NCBI GenBank assembly: GCA_016791445.1
Contig: JAEUMP010000005.1
Location: 129,001 to 193,000, forward strand
Origin: Hyphomonadaceae bacterium
GTDB taxonomy: Bacteria; Pseudomonadota; Alphaproteobacteria; Caulobacterales; Aquidulcibacteraceae
Length of the DNA: 64,000 nucleotides
Direction: 5' to 3'
Of this stretch, positions 17,538 to 25,674 are shown in pieces. A program made the translations under genes and the position numbers. Each line of letters begins with the position of its first letter. Position 1 is the first letter of the stretch. Below the pieces are notes generated by a model. It was given only the letters and a program-made list of their open reading frames with translations. It did no database searches and was not told the DNA's origin.

Positions 17538-18350
17538 ATGACCGACGACACCGGCGGGCTCGCGGCGGGTCTGCTGCAATTTCTGCAGACCCTCTGGGAC
17601 GGTCTCACGCATGCAAGCGGCGACGCGTGGCTGCAGTCGCTGTTTGCGCTCATAGGCATCCTCGTTGCGGGCTCCACGTTTCTCGTGCAGCAGCACATCG
17701 CCAACGAACTGCAACGCAAGGAGGTCTATCAGCGCCTCGAACTGGCTTCGAACGACCTGTTCGGCTTCGAGGCCGATCACGCCGAGGCGCTTGAGCGATT
17801 TCGCGACATAGACCCCGTCGCCTGGAAGTTCACGCCGCTGGAGTTGAAGGCGCTCGACAACTGGGAGCAGTTCGTCGAGGGCGCATTCGCCGTCAACGCG
17901 GCCGCTGACGAGACCGCCAAGAGCACATTGAGGCAGCTCGAAGCCGACTGGCGCAAGACGCGGAAATACTTCGAGAAGGCGCTCAACCTCTTCGAGATGG
18001 CGGCGCGTCTGCGCAAGGCCCGCATTCTCGATCCCGAAGTCTTCGGCAGCTGGACGATCTGGTTTTACGAAACCGTCTGCGAATGGGGCTTCCGCCGTCA
18101 CTGGGACACGATCAAGCAGAACTATACGCGCGAGCTGCGCAACATCTTCGACTACCACGTCGCCACGTTCGACCCCCACGCCGATGAGGAACATCGCAAG
18201 CGCGCCTTCTTCGAACACGTCGCCAAGCTCTACCGTTGTCACGTGATCGCCGACTGGCTTGCCGACATCGCCGCGCAGGACAAACGGGTAGCCGCGCGAA
18301 AGCTTCCCGACTATCCAACGTGGCTGCGCCTGCCGCGCTTCGGCCGGTGA
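17538..18350 (+). CDS. hypothetical membrane-anchored protein
   Basis: A 270-residue protein with one predicted transmembrane helix near the N terminus (residues about 33-50, LQSLFALIGILVAGSTFLV). The rest is a helical, charged cytoplasmic domain with many aromatic residues (DWRKTRKYFEKALNLFEMAARLRKARIL, WTIWFYETVCEWGFRRHW). No catalytic motif is visible. It is followed, 32 bp on, by an acetyltransferase gene on the same strand. I do not recognise a family with confidence. Confidence 0.7.
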   Translation: MTDDTGGLAAGLLQFLQTLWDGLTHASGDAWLQSLFALIGILVAGSTFLVQQHIANELQRKEVYQRLELASNDLFGFEADHAEALERFRDIDPVAWKFTPLELKALDNWEQFVEGAFAVNAAADETAKSTLRQLEADWRKTRKYFEKALNLFEMAARLRKARILDPEVFGSWTIWFYETVCEWGFRRHWDTIKQNYTRELRNIFDYHVATFDPHADEEHRKRAFFEHVAKLYRCHVIADWLADIAAQDKRVAARKLPDYPTWLRLPRFGR

Positions 18351-18382
18351 CCGCGCGCGATACAGCAGGAGTACGATCACGC

Positions 18383-18898
18383 ATGGGCGATCCCGTCCCC
18401 GACGCAGACATCCAGATCGCCTGGGCGACCGATCCGGCGACCGTGCGCGACGCGGCGCTATTTCTCGCGCGCGCCGTGCGCACAGACACGGCCTACATTT
18501 CTCACGGCGAGATCCAGCAGGGACTGAGTCCCGACGGTAAGTCCTGGGCGCCTGATCTCGAACAGCGCTTCCTGAACGCCGCCGCCGACTACGACGATGC
18601 GCGCAGCGTGCTCGTCGCGCGCGACGGCGGCGTGCTGGTCGGCGCAGCCATCGTCCACTGGGACCTCGACGGCGCCGCGCGTTTCGCGACGCTGGAAGAC
18701 ATCGCCGTGGCGCCGCAACGGCGCTCCGCGGGAGTCGGCGACACGATGTTCCGGGAAATCGAGCGCGAGACGACCCGGCGCGGCGGTGCTTGGATATTCC
18801 TCGAAAGCGGGCTGCAGAACGCACGCGCGCACGCCTTCTTCGACCGCGCCGGCTTTCAGGTCGTGTCGAAGGTGTTCGCAAAACGGCTGGATCAATGA
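18383..18898 (+). CDS. GNAT-family N-acetyltransferase
   Basis: A 171-residue protein. Motif A for acetyl-CoA binding is clear (LEDIAVAPQRRSAGVGDTMFREIE, with the R/Q-x2-G-x-G/A core), and motif B ends in NARAHAFFDRAGFQVVSKVF. The ATG at 18383 is taken because the upstream reading frame overlaps the preceding gene and lacks similarity. The acceptor could be an amino acid, a small amine or a protein; none can be named. Confidence 0.85.
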   Translation: MGDPVPDADIQIAWATDPATVRDAALFLARAVRTDTAYISHGEIQQGLSPDGKSWAPDLEQRFLNAAADYDDARSVLVARDGGVLVGAAIVHWDLDGAARFATLEDIAVAPQRRSAGVGDTMFREIERETTRRGGAWIFLESGLQNARAHAFFDRAGFQVVSKVFAKRLDQ

Positions 18899-18951
18899 CG
18901 ACGCGCGCGCCGCGTCGCACGTCCCCGCCCCGCCTGCGGGCGCAGCGCTAG

Positions 18952-20421
18952 ATGTTCGACCAACCCCTTCTCGTCGGCGCCGCCATCGCCGCCTATGTCG
19001 CCGCGCAGATCGCGATCGGCCTCTATTTCGCGCGCAATGTCAGGAGCGAGACGGACTATTATCTGGCCGGGCGGCGGATCGGCTGGCTGCCCATCGCGCT
19101 CTCGCTGTTCGCCACATGGTTCGGAGCCGAGACCGTCATGGGCGCGAGCGCGGCGATCGCGTCGGACGGCCTCGCCGGCGCGCGCGCGGAGCCGTTCGGC
19201 TACGCGATCACGCTTGTCGCCATGGGCTATTTCATCGCGGTGCAGTTCCGCGCACGCGGCTATGTGACTCTCGCCGACTTTTTCCGCGACCGCTTCGACC
19301 GGCATTCCGAAGTCTGGGTCGCGGCGATCATGGTGATCGTCTCGACGATCTGGGCGGCCGCACAGTTGCTGGCGCTGGCGAAGGTCCTTGAAGGCACGCT
19401 CGGCATCGACGCGCGGATCACGCTCGTGGTCGCGACAGCGGTGGTCGTCGTCTACACGTCTTTCGCCGGCATCATCGGCGACATTGTCACCGACGTGGTG
19501 CAAAGCGTCGTCCTCATCATCGGCATGTTCGTCATCCTCGCCGCGCTCGTGCACCATTTCGGCGGCGTCGACGCCATGCTCGCGACCATCGAAACGAGCC
19601 AGTTGACGCTGCTCGGCGAGGGCGAAAGCTGGATCGGACAGATCGACTCGTGGGCGATCCCCATTCTCGGCAGCCTCATCACCCAGGAGGCCATGTCGCG
19701 CTTCCTGTCCGCCAGGGACGCTCCGACCGCACGACGCGCCTCCTTCGCTGCCGCGGGGCTCTATCTCCTGCTGGGCGGCGTGCCGCTGCTGATCGGTCTC
19801 GTCGGCGTGCACCTCATGCCCGTGGGCGACGATCCCGACACCTTCCTGCCCCTGCTGGCGGCCAAGCTTCTGCCGCCGGTGCTGCTGCTCGTCTTCATGG
19901 GCGCGCTCATGTCAGCGATCCTGTCGACGACGGATTCCAACCTGCTTTCGGTATCTTCCTTTGTGTCGGTGAACCTGCTGTCGCGTTTCCATGCGCGCGC
20001 GAGCGAGGCGACGCGTGCGCGCACGGCGCGGATCACGACCGTCGCGGCCGGTCTCGCCGCCTACCTGATCGCCTCGAGCGGCCAGACGATATACGAACTC
20101 ATCGCGCTGACATCGGTCTGGGGACAGGCCGGCATACTCGTGGCGGTGCTCATCGGGCTGTGGTCTTCCTATGGCGGCAAGCGCGCGGCGCTGTGGGCGA
20201 TAATCGCGTGCGTCATCGTCAATCTGTGGACGCTCGCCGCGGCGCCGCTGGCGGCGGCGATGGCGGACGGCGCAGCCCTCGGCGCGGCGCTCGGCCTGCT
20301 GGTGGCGGGCGAGGCGCCGACCATGGAGGGATACTTCCTCGTCTCGATCGCCGCATCGCTCATCGCCTATGTCATCGGCGCCGAGATCGACAAACGCAGC
20401 CGCGCCGCCGCTGTCATTTGA
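18952..20421 (+). CDS. sodium:solute symporter (SSS family)
   Basis: A 489-residue protein with about 13 hydrophobic helices. SSS signatures include YYLAGRRIGWLPIALSLFATWFGAETVMGAS near the start, the SFAGIIGDIVTDVVQ region, and GALMSAILSTTDSNLLSVSSFVS in helix 9. It imports an organic solute with sodium across the inner membrane; family members carry proline, pantothenate, sugars or acetate. The genes around it do not reveal which. A Tat-type thioredoxin-like gene follows after 50 bp. Confidence 0.92.
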   Translation: MFDQPLLVGAAIAAYVAAQIAIGLYFARNVRSETDYYLAGRRIGWLPIALSLFATWFGAETVMGASAAIASDGLAGARAEPFGYAITLVAMGYFIAVQFRARGYVTLADFFRDRFDRHSEVWVAAIMVIVSTIWAAAQLLALAKVLEGTLGIDARITLVVATAVVVVYTSFAGIIGDIVTDVVQSVVLIIGMFVILAALVHHFGGVDAMLATIETSQLTLLGEGESWIGQIDSWAIPILGSLITQEAMSRFLSARDAPTARRASFAAAGLYLLLGGVPLLIGLVGVHLMPVGDDPDTFLPLLAAKLLPPVLLLVFMGALMSAILSTTDSNLLSVSSFVSVNLLSRFHARASEATRARTARITTVAAGLAAYLIASSGQTIYELIALTSVWGQAGILVAVLIGLWSSYGGKRAALWAIIACVIVNLWTLAAAPLAAAMADGAALGAALGLLVAGEAPTMEGYFLVSIAASLIAYVIGAEIDKRSRAAAVI

Positions 20422-20471
20422 CGCGACTCGCGAACACAGGGACGATTCCCCATCACGTCACGGGGTTGAGC

Positions 20472-21029
20472 ATGAGCGGGTTGCGGCGGCGGCAGGTCCT
20501 GACGGGCGCAGCAGCGATCGGCCTGACCGGATTGGGGGGCGGTATCGCCCACGCCGTTCCCGCGCCGGCGCGCGATGAATTCCAGCGTCAGGTGAGCCTC
20601 GCCTCGGGCGAGGGAAAACGCCTCTTCCTGCTCTTCCACGCCAGCTGGTGCGCGTACTGCCGCCTCTTCGACATGCTGCTCTCCGATCCGCAGGCGTCGG
20701 CCATCGTCGATCGCGAGTTCAAGGTCTTCCACATGCGCGCGCTGGAACGCACAGAGCAGTGGAAGGCGCGCCAGATCGCCGGCGCCGACGACATGTACCG
20801 ACGGTTCGCCACACCCACGTCCGGGCTGCCCTTCTATGTGGTGTTCGACGGCGCGGGTGAGCCGGTCGTCAGCTCGCTCGCGCCTGACAGCGGCGTCAAC
20901 ATCGGCTTCCCGATCGCCAAGCGCGATCTCGACCGCTTCGAGAAGATCATCCAGCAGGGCGCGCCGAAAATCACCGCGACGGAGCTCGCGACGTTGCGCA
21001 CCGCCTGCGCGCGCCTCATCCGGCGCTGA
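20472..21029 (+). CDS. exported thioredoxin-like protein (CAYC)
   Basis: A 185-residue protein. A twin-arginine start (LRRRQVLTGAAAIGL) indicates Tat export. The thioredoxin-fold active site is C60-A-Y-C63 (LLFHASWCAYCRLFDMLL), resembling the thioredoxin_7/SoxW-like group, followed by the cis-Pro region (TPTSGLPFYVVFDGAGEP). It probably handles disulfides or a folded cofactor protein in the periplasm. It may share a transcript with the symporter gene upstream. The last 80 residues are less conserved. Confidence 0.85.
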   Translation: MSGLRRRQVLTGAAAIGLTGLGGGIAHAVPAPARDEFQRQVSLASGEGKRLFLLFHASWCAYCRLFDMLLSDPQASAIVDREFKVFHMRALERTEQWKARQIAGADDMYRRFATPTSGLPFYVVFDGAGEPVVSSLAPDSGVNIGFPIAKRDLDRFEKIIQQGAPKITATELATLRTACARLIRR

Positions 21030-21032
21030 AGC

Positions 21033-21989
21033 TCACGGCTCGGCGTCGATCGCGCTGGCGCGGTCGAGGTCCCACTCATCTTCCGGCGAGAGGTGCACGT
21101 TCACGGCGCCGAGAAGGTCATCGAGCTGCGCTTCGCTCGTCGCGCTGGCGATGGGCGCCGCAATCGCCGGCCGCGTCATCAGCCATGCCAGCGCGATCTG
21201 ACCCAGGGTCGCGCCATGCCGTGTCGCCACCGTGTCGAGCGCGCCGAGCACCTGAAGGCCGCGCGTATTGAGGTATTTCTGCACGCGCGCGCCGCGCTGG
21301 CTCTTCTTGAGATCGGCCTCGGTGCGGTACTTGCCCGTGAGAAAGCCGCTCGCGAGACCGAAATACGGAATGACGGACACGCCGTTGTCCACGCACCACT
21401 GCTGCGGCCCCGCCTCGAACTCGACGCGCGCGACGAGATTGTACTCCGGCTGCAACGTATCGTAGCGCGGCAGTCCCGCATCGGCGGCGATCTGCTGCGC
21501 GGAAGCGAGGCGATCCACGGTGAAGTTGGACGCGCCGATGGCGCGCACCTTCCCCGCCTTCACGAGCGACGCGAAGGCTTCCATGGTCTCGTCCTGCGGC
21601 GTCGCCGCATCGTCCTGATGGGACTGGTAGAGATCGATGTAGTCGGTGCGCAACCGTTGCAGCGATCCTTCGCACGCGGCGATGATGTTGGCCTTCGTCA
21701 GTCCCGGCTGCTTCGGCCACATGCCGACCTTCGTCGCGATCACCACGTCGTCGCGACGACCGCGCGCGGAAAGCCACGCGCCGATCACCTTTTCGGAATC
21801 GCCGCCGGTGTTGTTCGGGACCCACGCGGAGTAGACGTCCGCCGTGTCGATGGCGTTGAAACCGGCCCCCACGAAGCGGTCGAGCAAGAGATGCGAGGTG
21901 CGCAGGTCCGCCGTCCAGCCGAACACATTGCCGCCGAACATGAGCGGCGCGATCGACAGGCCGGACCGGCCGAGGGGGCGATGCTGCAT
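21033..21989 (-). CDS. aldo/keto reductase
   Basis: A 318-residue TIM-barrel enzyme with standard AKR marks: FNAIDTADVYSAW (catalytic Asp/Tyr), VVIATKVGMWP (catalytic Lys), YIDLYQSHQDD (His) and the NADPH-binding segment near the C terminus (AIAAPIASATSEAQLDDLLGAV). Cytoplasmic reductase of aldehydes or ketones; the physiological substrate is not evident. It is convergent with the thioredoxin-like gene, only 3 bp away. Confidence 0.93.
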   Translation of the reverse strand: MQHRPLGRSGLSIAPLMFGGNVFGWTADLRTSHLLLDRFVGAGFNAIDTADVYSAWVPNNTGGDSEKVIGAWLSARGRRDDVVIATKVGMWPKQPGLTKANIIAACEGSLQRLRTDYIDLYQSHQDDAATPQDETMEAFASLVKAGKVRAIGASNFTVDRLASAQQIAADAGLPRYDTLQPEYNLVARVEFEAGPQQWCVDNGVSVIPYFGLASGFLTGKYRTEADLKKSQRGARVQKYLNTRGLQVLGALDTVATRHGATLGQIALAWLMTRPAIAAPIASATSEAQLDDLLGAVNVHLSPEDEWDLDRASAIDAEP

Positions 21990-22153
21990 GGCAATTCTCC
22001 GAGACGCGCCATGCTAGGCCGCCCACGCGGGCGCGCCAATCACCTTTGCCGCCGCTTCGGTCTCCCGGAATGCCACAATTCCGCGTCGCCGCCCTTTACG
22101 CGAGCGCGCCGCCCGGTCTCTAGTGCCGGGCACTGCGAAAGGCGCCGCCCTCC

Positions 22154-23956
22154 GTGACCGACATCTTCCTCTCCTACAATCGCGGCGACCGCGCGACAGC
22201 GCAGCATATCGCGGAGGGGCTCGAGGAAGCCGGCTATGTCGTGTGGTGGGACACCGCGCTGCGCGCCGGGCAGACCTATGACGAAGTGACAGAAGGCAAG
22301 CTGCGCGCGGCGCGTGCGGTCGTGGTGCTGTGGTCGCACCGGTCGGTGAAGTCGAAATGGGTGCGCGCGGAAGCCACGATGGCGGAAAACCGGGCGCGGC
22401 TGGTGCCGGTGATGATCGAGGAATGCGAGCGCCCGCTGCGCTTCGAACTCATTCAGACCGCCGACCTGATCGGCTGGGCCGGCGAACGCGACGATCCGCG
22501 CTGGCAGGACTTCCTGGAAGACCTGCACACCTTCGTCGCCGAGAACGCGCCGCCGCCCGGCGCGAAGGACGTCGCCGCCACCCTCGCGGAATCCGTGAGC
22601 GCGGAAGAGGACGAGGACGAGGACGAGATCGCGCCGCCGGTCATCGCGGCCGCGCCGCCGAAGCCCGCACCGTCGCCGGTGCGCGAACCCGCCGAAGCCG
22701 ACGCGCCGACGCCGGAGCCGCAGGAGCCGGCGCCTGTTGTTGAAACGGCGGCGCCGACGCCGCCATCCCCGCCGCCAGAGCCGCAACCGGTTGTCGAGGC
22801 GGTCGCGCCGCCACCTCCGCCACCTCCGCCTCCTCCATCGCCTCCGCCACCTCCGCCACCTCCGCCTCCTCCATCGCCTCCTCCATCGCCACCGCCACCG
22901 CCGCCACCTTCGCCGCCGCCTCCGCGGCCGCCCGCGGTCGAACCGAAAGCGGCGCCGGTCGCAGCGGCGCGCGCGCCTGCGCCGGCGCCGTTCCCCGTGC
23001 CGCCCGCCGCGCCGTCGCGTCCGATCCCCGGCGCGCCGGGGCTATCGCCGGTGCTGATCGGCGCCATCGCCATCGGCGCGGTGCTGCTGCTCGGCGGCGT
23101 GTTCATGCAGATGAACAAGCCCGACGCGCCGCCCGAAACGGAAGTCGCCAGCGCCGCAACGACGACGCCATCGACGCCGGCCCCGCCCGAAGCGTCGAAA
23201 GAAGCGCCGAAAGAAGTCTCCCGTGCGGAGCCGAAGTCCGCCGCCGAAACGGCGAGTAGTTTCCGCGACTGCGACACGTGCCCCGACATGCGCGTCATTC
23301 CCGCCGGCGCGTTCTCGCTCGGCTCACCGGAAGGCGAGCCGCAGCGCCAGCCTTATGAAGGCCCGCAACAGGAAGTGCCGATCGCGTCTTTCGCCATCGG
23401 CGCCACCGAAGTCACCGTCGCGCAGTGGAAGGCCTGCCTCGCCGAAGGCGGCTGCAACGGCTACGACCCGACCGCGCGCAGCGGCGGCGATGCGCATCCG
23501 GTCGGCGCCGTCTCCTGGCGCGATGCGATTGCCTACACGCAATGGCTCTCGACGAAGACGGGGCGCGCCTATCGCCTACCCGCCGAGTCCGAATGGGAGT
23601 ACGCCGCGCGCGCCGGCACGCGCACCGCCTTCTGGTGGGGCCCGACCTTCGATCCGCGCCGCGCGCCCACCGGCAAGACCGCCGACGCGACCAGCGACGA
23701 ACCGAACGCCTTCGGCCTGCACCACGTCGCCGGCAATGTGCGCGAATGGGTGCAGGACTGTTATGTCAGCGGCTTTTCCGAAGCGCACCGCAGCGGCGTC
23801 GCGATAGAGTCCGGCAACTGCACTCTGCGCGTCGTGCGCGGCGGCAGCTGGCGTGATCGCCCCGCCGCCTTCCGCGTCGCCAATCGCGGCCGCAACAGCC
23901 AGACCACGCGGGATGGCGCCGTCGGCTTCCGCGTCGCCGCGGCGGTGGAGAAGTAG
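22154..23956 (+). CDS. TIR - polyproline - transmembrane - SUMF1-like protein
   Basis: A 600-residue mosaic. Residues 1-125 are a TIR domain (DIFLSYNRGDRATAQHIAEGL, then RAVVVLWSHRSVKSKWVRAEA) with the W69-x3-E73 motif whose Glu is catalytic in NAD-cleaving TIRs. Residues about 150-290 are acidic and then extremely Pro-rich. One transmembrane helix follows (about 299-316, VLIGAIAIGAVLLLGGVF). Residues about 370-598 are a SUMF1/FGE-like domain (MRVIPAGAFSLGS, EVTVAQWKACLAEG, YRLPAESEWEYAARAG, HHVAGNVREWVQDCY, VRGGSWRDRP). The two FGE copper-binding cysteines are absent (Asp and Phe in their place), so the domain is probably a binding module. Start is GTG. TIR is predicted inside and SUMF1 outside the inner membrane. 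Confidence 0.85.
   Translation: MTDIFLSYNRGDRATAQHIAEGLEEAGYVVWWDTALRAGQTYDEVTEGKLRAARAVVVLWSHRSVKSKWVRAEATMAENRARLVPVMIEECERPLRFELIQTADLIGWAGERDDPRWQDFLEDLHTFVAENAPPPGAKDVAATLAESVSAEEDEDEDEIAPPVIAAAPPKPAPSPVREPAEADAPTPEPQEPAPVVETAAPTPPSPPPEPQPVVEAVAPPPPPPPPPPSPPPPPPPPPPPSPPPSPPPPPPPSPPPPRPPAVEPKAAPVAAARAPAPAPFPVPPAAPSRPIPGAPGLSPVLIGAIAIGAVLLLGGVFMQMNKPDAPPETEVASAATTTPSTPAPPEASKEAPKEVSRAEPKSAAETASSFRDCDTCPDMRVIPAGAFSLGSPEGEPQRQPYEGPQQEVPIASFAIGATEVTVAQWKACLAEGGCNGYDPTARSGGDAHPVGAVSWRDAIAYTQWLSTKTGRAYRLPAESEWEYAARAGTRTAFWWGPTFDPRRAPTGKTADATSDEPNAFGLHHVAGNVREWVQDCYVSGFSEAHRSGVAIESGNCTLRVVRGGSWRDRPAAFRVANRGRNSQTTRDGAVGFRVAAAVEK
22804..22932 (+). repeat. polyproline-encoding low-complexity tract
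   Basis: Near-tandem CCN triplets (CCACCTCCGCC, CCTCCATCG units) encode runs of 7-11 prolines broken by single serines inside the TIR-SUMF1 gene. Such tracts slip easily in replication, so length variation between strains is likely. Confidence 0.8.
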
Positions 23957-23960
23957 CGCT

Positions 23961-24743
23961 TTAGCCGCTCAACGCACGATAGGCGACGTAGGCCGCGACA
24001 AGGATGACCAAACCGGCAAACGCGCGGCGCAAGACCAGTGCGTGTGCGCCGAGCTTTTTCGACACGAGTAATCCCGCAACCCCGCCGATCATGCCGCCGA
24101 GCAGCAGCAGGCCCGCAAGGCGCCAGTCGACAAGACCCGAGACCGCGTAGTTGACCGACGTCGCCGCGCCAAAGATCGCCACGGACACCAGTGACGACGC
24201 CGTCGCGTTCACGATGGTCATGCCCGTCGCGAGCATCAGGCCGGGCACGATGAGAAAGCCGCCGCCGATGCCGAAGAAGCCGGCGGCGAAGCCCGTGAGC
24301 AGGCCGAGCGGCGTCAACCGCAGCATGAGGCGCGGCGTGATGTGCACGTCGGGATCGCCTTCGCTCTTCGGGCGGCGCAGCATGGAGAGACCGATGGCAG
24401 CCATCGCCACGGCGAACGCGATCAGGAGGCTCGATCCGGAGATCGATTTCGCGAGCGTCGATCCCGCGAAGGAGCCCACCAGACCCGCCGCCGCGAATGT
24501 GAGCGCGCACGGCCATTTCACGCGCCCGCCGCGCCAGTGGCCGAAGAGATTGAACGCCGCGTTCGCCGCCACCGCCGCGCTCGATGTGCCGATGGCCACA
24601 TGCGGATCGCGCACGCCCACGGCGTAAAGCAGCAAGGGCGCGGCGAGCACGGAGCCCCCGCCGCCGAAGACCGCGAGCAACAGCCCGACGAGCGCGCCGC
24701 TTCCGAGCGTTGCGGCGATGACGGCGGCGGAGAGCGCGATCAC
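23961..24743 (-). CDS. TauE/SafE-type sulfite/anion exporter
   Basis: About 260 residues, 8 hydrophobic helices and the two glycine-rich repeats typical of the family (LLLAVFGGGGSVLAAPLLLYAVGV and FAAGFFGIGGGFLIVPGLMLATGM). The GTG start at 24743 overlaps the rhodanese stop (GTGA), a sign of coupling. In sulfur-detoxifying operons the TauE/SafE protein is thought to expel sulfite or thiosulfate made from persulfides. It is the last gene of the ArsR-rhodanese-TauE unit. Confidence 0.9.
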   Translation of the reverse strand: MIALSAAVIAATLGSGALVGLLLAVFGGGGSVLAAPLLLYAVGVRDPHVAIGTSSAAVAANAAFNLFGHWRGGRVKWPCALTFAAAGLVGSFAGSTLAKSISGSSLLIAFAVAMAAIGLSMLRRPKSEGDPDVHITPRLMLRLTPLGLLTGFAAGFFGIGGGFLIVPGLMLATGMTIVNATASSLVSVAIFGAATSVNYAVSGLVDWRLAGLLLLGGMIGGVAGLLVSKKLGAHALVLRRAFAGLVILVAAYVAYRALSG

Positions 24744-25270
24744 GCGGGCGTCCGCCTGTTCCAGGGCGCCGCCGCCAGCAGATGCGCCATGCCGCACCAG
24801 CCGCTCACGCCGGCGAACAGCAGTCCCGCGCCGAGAATCGCAGGCAGCGCGATGAAGGCGGGGTGCACGAACGTGGTCGCCGCCACGCCCGCAAGCATCA
24901 GCACGCCGATGACGATCTGCACCTGACGCTGTAGTTCGAGCGGCGCCTTCGCATCCGTCTCCACTTTCAGGCCCGCCTGCTTCCAGCCTTCAAGACCGCC
25001 TTCGAGCATGAAGGCCGGGCCATCGACGTGGCTCGCCAGGCGCGCGCAGTTGGTGTTGGTGCGCATGCCGGACTTGCAATGGAACACCACATCGCCGCGC
25101 GGCTCGAGATCGAGCTTGCCGGCTTCGAGGCGCGACAGCGGCATGGAGACCGCGCCCGCGATGTGTTCGCGCGCATATTCATCGGGTTCGCGGATGTCGA
25201 TGAGCGTCACCTCCTTGGCCCTCAGGCGCGCGGCGACGGTTTTGGGATCGATGGGGGCAAGCGTGGTCAT
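24740..25270 (-). CDS. rhodanese with C-terminal DUF2892-like membrane segment
   Basis: A 176-residue protein. Residues 1-115 form one rhodanese domain with active-site C65 in the loop CKSGMRT. Residues about 120-165 give two hydrophobic helices (IVIGVLMLAGVAATTFVH, ALPAILGAGLLFAGVSGW) like DUF2892 tails of membrane rhodaneses, ending with a Cys-containing GWCGMAHLL. It would move sulfane sulfur to a thiol or cyanide acceptor at the inner membrane. It overlaps its neighbours by 4 bp on both sides (ATGA and GTGA), so it belongs to a tight operon with the repressor and the TauE exporter. Confidence 0.9.
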   Translation of the reverse strand: MTTLAPIDPKTVAARLRAKEVTLIDIREPDEYAREHIAGAVSMPLSRLEAGKLDLEPRGDVVFHCKSGMRTNTNCARLASHVDGPAFMLEGGLEGWKQAGLKVETDAKAPLELQRQVQIVIGVLMLAGVAATTFVHPAFIALPAILGAGLLFAGVSGWCGMAHLLAAAPWNRRTPA

Positions 25271-25599
25271 GCGGTTTCTCCGGCAGTGGGGGGACAGAAG
25301 ATCGACGCCAGCGTCGCGATGACTTTCACGGCGGCGGGATCGGCGATGCGGTAGAAGATGGTCTGCGACTGGCGGCGCGTGGCGAGGATGCCCTCCTCGC
25401 GCAGCAGCGCGAGATGTTGCGACAGCGCCGATTGCGACAGGCCGAGCGACGCCTGCAGTGCGCCGACGCTCATCTCCCCGTCCCCGAGCTGGCACAGGAT
25501 CATCAGGCGGCGTTCGTTCGCCAGCGCCCGCAGGAGCGTGGCGGCGGCGGCGGCGCTGGCTTCGAAGGCGGCGCGGTCGGCGTGGGTGAGGACAAGCAT
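25267..25599 (-). CDS. ArsR-family persulfide-type repressor (SqrR/BigR-like)
   Basis: A 110-residue ArsR winged-helix protein (LLRALANERRLMILCQL, GLSQSALSQHLALLREEGIL, the beta-hairpin RQSQTIFYRI). It has exactly two cysteines, C36 and C102, 66 residues apart. To my knowledge SqrR (C41/C107) and BigR show the same spacing; in those proteins the pair forms a sulfur bridge when persulfides rise and DNA is released. Neighbouring rhodanese, TauE exporter and the divergent metallo-hydrolase are the expected targets. Ligand and mechanism are inferred from the family, not tested. Confidence 0.88.
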   Translation of the reverse strand: MLVLTHADRAAFEASAAAAATLLRALANERRLMILCQLGDGEMSVGALQASLGLSQSALSQHLALLREEGILATRRQSQTIFYRIADPAAVKVIATLASIFCPPTAGETA

Positions 25600-25605
25600 G
25601 TCGCC

Positions 25606-25646
25606 TATATATTAGCTATTGCTGAATTAGCAAGTACTCATATATA
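25606..25646. promoter_or_regulatory. two concentric inverted repeats: candidate SqrR/BigR operator
   Basis: Outer arms TATATAT (25606-25612) and ATATATA (25640-25646), and inner arms TTGCT (25619-25623) and AGCAA (25629-25633), share the same centre at 25626. The region is strikingly AT-rich for this genome and sits between the divergent repressor and metallo-hydrolase genes, overlapping likely -10 elements. Confidence 0.65.
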
Positions 25647-25674
25647 AATGCCGTCACCAACCCCGGAGCCTCCC

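Noticed and set aside
19650-20471. Upstream extension of the thioredoxin-like gene through the symporter gene
   Set aside because: Out of frame with the symporter and Arg-rich; the Tat signal starts at 20472.
22804-22932. Possible CRISPR-like or tandem repeat array
   Set aside because: The repeats are CCN codons of a proline tract with no spacers.
23262-23956. Active formylglycine-generating enzyme
   Set aside because: Both catalytic cysteines are replaced (Asp, Phe), and no sulfatase gene is nearby.
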